The notes beneath the pieces are model-generated. The model did no database searches. It had not been told where the DNA came from and worked only from the letters and a program-made list of their open reading frames with translations. Position numbers and translations under genes: made by a program. From Pseudomonadota bacterium (GTDB lineage Bacteria > Pseudomonadota > Alphaproteobacteria > Azospirillales > Azospirillaceae), in assembly GCA_023412175.1 (NCBI GenBank), contig JAEYOB010000321.1, positions 1-8,585 of the forward strand: a stretch of DNA of 8,585 nt, in the 5' to 3' direction. This document shows, one piece after another, positions 6,773-8,585 of this stretch (positions within the stretch are counted from its first letter, which is position 1; each line of letters starts with the position of its first letter).

Positions 6773-7552
6773 CTAGGCGCGGAGCGTGACCAGCGTCACG
6801 TCGGTCAATCTGGCTGGCGAAAGGCTGCCGAAACGCCGCAATGCATGGGTCATGTGGGATTGGTCCACATATCCCGCCTCATGCGCTGCCTCGGAGGGGG
6901 TGAGGCGATGGTCCCGCAGCAGACGTAGCGCGCGATGGAAGCGCAGAATCTGAGCGTAGGACTTGGGCGGCAGGCCGGTGGCGTCCTGCACGATCCGCTG
7001 AACGCTGCGCTGACTGAGATTGTGCATCTGCGCGATCTCCCGGACCGGCAAGCGACCGCTGGAGGCGTGAAAGGCACCTAGTATTTGTCTCGTCTGCAAA
7101 GATGGCAGTGCATGTCCCTGCTCGTTGCGGCTGCGCACGAAGGCAATCAGCCGTGCTGGCAGCGCATCCGGGGTGTCCGCCTCGGTGCAAAGTTCGGCGA
7201 GCGGCGGACAGGCTGAAATCGCCGCCTTGCCGACAAGGGCTTCCCCGCGCAGATCGCCCGGCCTGAAACCCAGGACGCATTGGAAGTAGCCGGGCCTTAA
7301 CCGGATGCCCGCAAACCCGAATCCCGGCTCGACGGGAACGTCATAATGCTTGGTCGTCGGTGCGGTCACTACGACGGCAATGTCTCGGATAGGCCGCGCC
7401 ATGGCATGGAACCGGAGGATGATGTCACAGCGCCCATCCGGCAGGACGCGATAGTCGCCGCTATGGTCAGCAATAGAGGCCCAGACTGCTTCGATCCCGA
7501 GACCCGCGTGGGGCACGGTTGGGAGTTCGGTATAGTTCACATTGCGCTTCAT
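6773..7552 (-). CDS. AraC-family transcriptional regulator with DUF6597-type N-terminal domain
   Basis: A 259-residue regulator. The N-terminal half has VLPDGRCDIILRF (36-48), characteristic of the DUF6597-like sensor region found in many AraC-type regulators, and FAGIRLRPGYF (80-90). The C-terminal half is a double helix-turn-helix: first LPVREIAQMHNLSQRSVQRI (168-187) and ATGLPPKSYAQILRFHRAL (191-209), then PSEAAHEAGYVDQSHMTHAL (219-238) with RRFGSLSPARL (239-249), the canonical AraC ending. It heads the transposon-borne cassette on the same strand as the two VOC genes and the DUF1801 gene and probably controls them. No strong Shine-Dalgarno is visible at 7552. The inducer is unknown; a short-distance inverted repeat upstream (7564-7618) is a candidate operator. 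Confidence 0.9.
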   Translation of the reverse strand: MKRNVNYTELPTVPHAGLGIEAVWASIADHSGDYRVLPDGRCDIILRFHAMARPIRDIAVVVTAPTTKHYDVPVEPGFGFAGIRLRPGYFQCVLGFRPGDLRGEALVGKAAISACPPLAELCTEADTPDALPARLIAFVRSRNEQGHALPSLQTRQILGAFHASSGRLPVREIAQMHNLSQRSVQRIVQDATGLPPKSYAQILRFHRALRLLRDHRLTPSEAAHEAGYVDQSHMTHALRRFGSLSPARLTDVTLVTLRA

Positions 7553-7563
7553 CGGTCCGGTCT

Positions 7564-7618
7564 GTTGCGGCTAGAAGTATCTACACGTTCAGCTCTGAGC
7601 GTGGTTCGTTGCCGCAAC
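7564..7618. promoter_or_regulatory. Inverted GTTGCGGC half-sites upstream of the AraC-type gene
   Basis: GTTGCGGC (7564-7571) is matched by its exact reverse complement GCCGCAAC (7611-7618), 39 bases apart; the second copy is itself part of GTTGC-C-GCAAC (7608-7618). Both lie within 70 bp upstream of the AraC-type start, where an autoregulatory operator would be expected. The functional claim is inference from position. Confidence 0.3.
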
Positions 7619-7675
7619 CCCCAAAAATTAGGCCTTTGCGACAGATTATTGCAACAGCTTTTCGTTTCTGTCGGT

Positions 7676-7777
7676 TCATGCCGCAAGCTGCCCAAAATCG
7701 ATCCGACTATTAAGATCGAGATCGAAGCGGCCATAAGGATTGACGTGGCTGTAGATCAGCGGCGTGAGTTGGCTATG
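7676..7777 (-). pseudogene. Possible second TnpA C-terminal scrap
   Basis: Between two stops the minus strand encodes [20 protein letters not shown] followed by [11 protein letters not shown] and a stop. [18 protein letters not shown] resembles the extreme C-terminal segment of some Tn3-family transposases (LSPLxxxHINxxGRY). It differs from the GELRPLRDP ending coded in the terminal repeats, so it may come from a different Tn3 relative. It is only about 33 codons, has no start, and is cut off at 7776. Identification is by recalled motif only. Confidence 0.45.
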
Positions 7778-7984
7778 TCAAAATTAGCCATCCATTTTGG
7801 CCCCCACCGGCTCGCCAGCATGAAGCGGCCGACCGGGAGATCGCGGCGGATTACCGTCGCTGTCCATCCGGGGTCTCCCGTTGGCTGCTGGTGATCGAAT
7901 CCCAAGGAAGGTACGGGATCCCGACATCAAGTTGCCCCTTCGTTCTTCTATGTCGTACAGCTACGCACAGGTCTTGTCGTGACC

Positions 7985-8056
7985 CCAGATGGCGTTGCTC
8001 GCGGCGAACTGCGCCCGCTTCGTGACCCCAGGAATGCGGCTCTGGATACCGACTGA
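7985..8056 (+). pseudogene. tnpA: Inverted copy of the tnpA 3' end at the right border
   Basis: On the plus strand the frame reads PDGVARGELRPLRDP, then RNAALDTD and a stop, the same TnpA C-terminus coded on the minus strand at the left border. It reaches about five residues further upstream than the shared repeat (PDGVA before RGELR), which shows what preceded RGELR before the left copy was deleted. Both borders therefore derive from the same (tnpA-proximal) end of one Tn3 ancestor rather than from its two natural ends. Confidence 0.75.
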
Positions 8057-8097
8057 GGCCTTGCCTAGGTTTTACGTTCCGTTGCTACTCGCCCCCG
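8000..8097 (-). repeat. Right long terminal inverted repeat of the Tn3-family element
   Basis: The reverse complement of 8000-8096 matches 5184-5280 at 95 of 97 positions. The outer 38 bp (8060-8097) form the terminal inverted repeat, ending in CTACTCGCCCCCG, followed at once by the CGCTT duplication. Confidence 0.9.
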
Positions 8098-8102
8098 CGC
8101 TT
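8098..8102 (+). repeat. Right target-site duplication CGCTT of the Tn3-family element
   Basis: Exact copy of 5178-5182. Taking out one copy plus the element restores a continuous reading frame across the insertion point in the IS1595-like remnant. Confidence 0.85.
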
Positions 8103-8160
8103 CAATGGGCGCTTCGATCTCACCGCCACGATGCCGCTCCTTGGACTGGCTGGGGAGGGT
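8101..8160 (+). pseudogene. IS1595-like transposase remnant, C-terminal part
   Basis: Joined to 5182 after removal of the element and one CGCTT, the same frame continues GFKSRF-NGRFDLTATMPLLGLA. This resembles the C-terminal FxxRFNRRFDLxxMxPRL segment of IS1595-type transposases. Recognisable similarity fades after about 8160, although the frame stays open to about 8400. With the upstream part, it shows that an already internally deleted IS copy was the target of the Tn3 insertion. Confidence 0.5.
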
Positions 8161-8266
8161 GCGTGTGCGGGAGCGCCTTTGGGATCACCTCCATGGGATC
8201 GAGCCGCCCTCCCAATGCCGCGTGGCCGGGTGGCGCGCTGCCGCGTTAAGTGCCTGCGTACCCACC

Positions 8267-8283
8267 CGCCCGATCACCGGGCG
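8267..8283. repeat. Short hairpin upstream of the last gene
   Basis: CGCCCG-ATCAC-CGGGCG forms a 6-bp stem with a 5-base loop, about 25 bases before the start codon at 8309. No T-run follows. It may lie in the 5' leader; in such GC-rich DNA it may also be fortuitous. Confidence 0.25.
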
Positions 8284-8308
8284 CTCGATCCCTCCGGAAA
8301 GGCCGCGC

Positions 8309-8585
8309 ATGCACAGGATCCCCCAGGCCAAGGCACCCGCGTACCGCCGGCCCGCCGAAACCGGCGCGCCCGGCGCCCCGCCCGTGCTGGCGGTGCCTGA
8401 CCCGGCCGTGCTGGACCTGCACGGCGGCACCGCCGGGGGACGGCCGCTGACCGACCTGCAATGCCGGATCCTGTACTGGGCGGCCCGTGGCGCCACGCTG
8501 ACCGCCGCCGCGGCGCGGCTGGGCCTGCCGGCCGGCGCGGTGCTGGAGGCCATGGCCCCGCTGAGCGAGGCCGGGCTGGTCACCC
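8309..8585 (+). CDS. Unrecognised protein, N-terminal part (runs off window)
   Basis: An ATG at 8309 with GGAAAGG 6 bases upstream opens a frame of 92 codons with no stop before the window edge. Codon use is strongly biased to G/C at third positions, like the host genes and unlike the transposon cargo. The N-terminus is Pro/Ala-rich. Residues about 48-92 (LTDLQCRILYWAARG, LTAAAARLGLPAGAVLEAM, PLSEAGLV) look like three helices of a winged helix-turn-helix, but no family is recognised. It could be a DNA-binding protein or a fold with similar helices. The overlapping frame that starts at 8131 is less likely because it continues the IS remnant. Confidence 0.6.
   Translation, partial: MHRIPQAKAPAYRRPAETGAPGAPPVLAVPDPAVLDLHGGTAGGRPLTDLQCRILYWAARGATLTAAAARLGLPAGAVLEAMAPLSEAGLVT

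Larger units (their letters stand above)
7553..7984. other. Gene-poor mosaic stretch inside the Tn3-family element
   Basis: No convincing gene is present in these 432 bp. They hold the presumed promoter region of the AraC-type gene (nearest 100 bp), a scrap resembling a TnpA C-terminus on the minus strand (7676-7777), an abrupt sequence starting TGTCAAAATTAGCC at 7776 that looks like an insertion-sequence end (possibly IS21-like), and about 180 bp without recognisable content up to the right-hand tnpA scrap. Open frames across it are interrupted or lack family features. Confidence 0.55.
5183..8097. mobile_element. 2.9-kb non-autonomous Tn3-family element with AraC-VOC-VOC-DUF1801 cargo
   Basis: The element is bounded by 38-bp terminal inverted repeats, beginning GGGGGGCGAGTAGCAACGG and ending GGGTAAG on the left, embedded in 97-bp inverted repeats (5184-5280 and 8000-8096) that differ at two positions. 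A perfect 5-bp duplication CGCTT flanks it. GGGG...TAAG-type 38-bp ends and 5-bp duplications are diagnostic of the Tn3 family. No complete transposase or resolvase is present: tnpA survives only as 3' scraps at both ends. The interior carries four genes on the minus strand in DNA visibly less GC-rich than the flanking host genes. This resembles the described Tn3-derived miniature elements (TIMEs) or mobile insertion cassettes, which a TnpA supplied in trans can move. It interrupts an IS1595-like remnant. Confidence 0.85.

Noticed and set aside
7346..7894. Plus-strand frame of 182 codons overlapping the AraC-type gene start
   Set aside because: Antisense to the regulator over its first part and crossing the mosaic scrap region after it; no ribosome-binding site or family motif.

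Overview
The host DNA is very GC-rich with a strong G/C preference at third codon positions. Gene content (CrgA-like LysR regulator, WrbA quinone reductase, glutathionyl-hydroquinone reductase, NIT-domain chemoreceptor) suggests an alphaproteobacterium of the Azospirillum/Rhodospirillales type. The genus is an inference; no rRNA or phylogenetic marker is present.

Region 1 (1-2647) is a quinone/electrophile stress locus. A LysR-type regulator (1712-2647, +) is divergent from a two-gene unit: wrbA (1576-974, -) followed by a glutathionyl-hydroquinone reductase of the YqjG/PcpF type (915 to beyond position 1, -). WrbA reduces quinones by two electrons, and the second enzyme deglutathionylates the glutathionyl-hydroquinones formed when quinones react with glutathione, so the two enzymes fit one pathway. 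The divergent spacer holds inverted repeats that are candidate regulator sites.

Region 2 (2648-4909) is a complete methyl-accepting chemotaxis protein with a periplasmic NIT (nitrate/nitrite-sensing) domain. A perfect 14-bp FNR/FixK-type palindrome lies upstream, which suggests that low oxygen controls this receptor.

Region 3 (4911-8160) is a nested mobile-element region. A decayed, internally deleted IS1595-like transposase reading frame starts just after the chemoreceptor. It is split by a 2915-bp Tn3-family element (5183-8097) with 38-bp terminal inverted repeats inside 97-bp inverted repeats, flanked by a perfect 5-bp target duplication (CGCTT). This element has no functional transposase. 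It keeps a truncated, internally deleted tnpA 3' end on the left, an inverted copy of the same 3' end on the right, and scraps of other elements. Its cargo is a compact four-gene cassette on the minus strand: an AraC-type regulator, two VOC/glyoxalase-fold proteins and a DUF1801 protein, with start/stop overlaps that imply translational coupling. The cargo is visibly less GC-rich than the host genes. This passenger cassette on a non-autonomous Tn3 derivative is the most unusual part of the window.

Region 4 (8309 to end) is the start of an unrecognised host-like gene that runs off the window.
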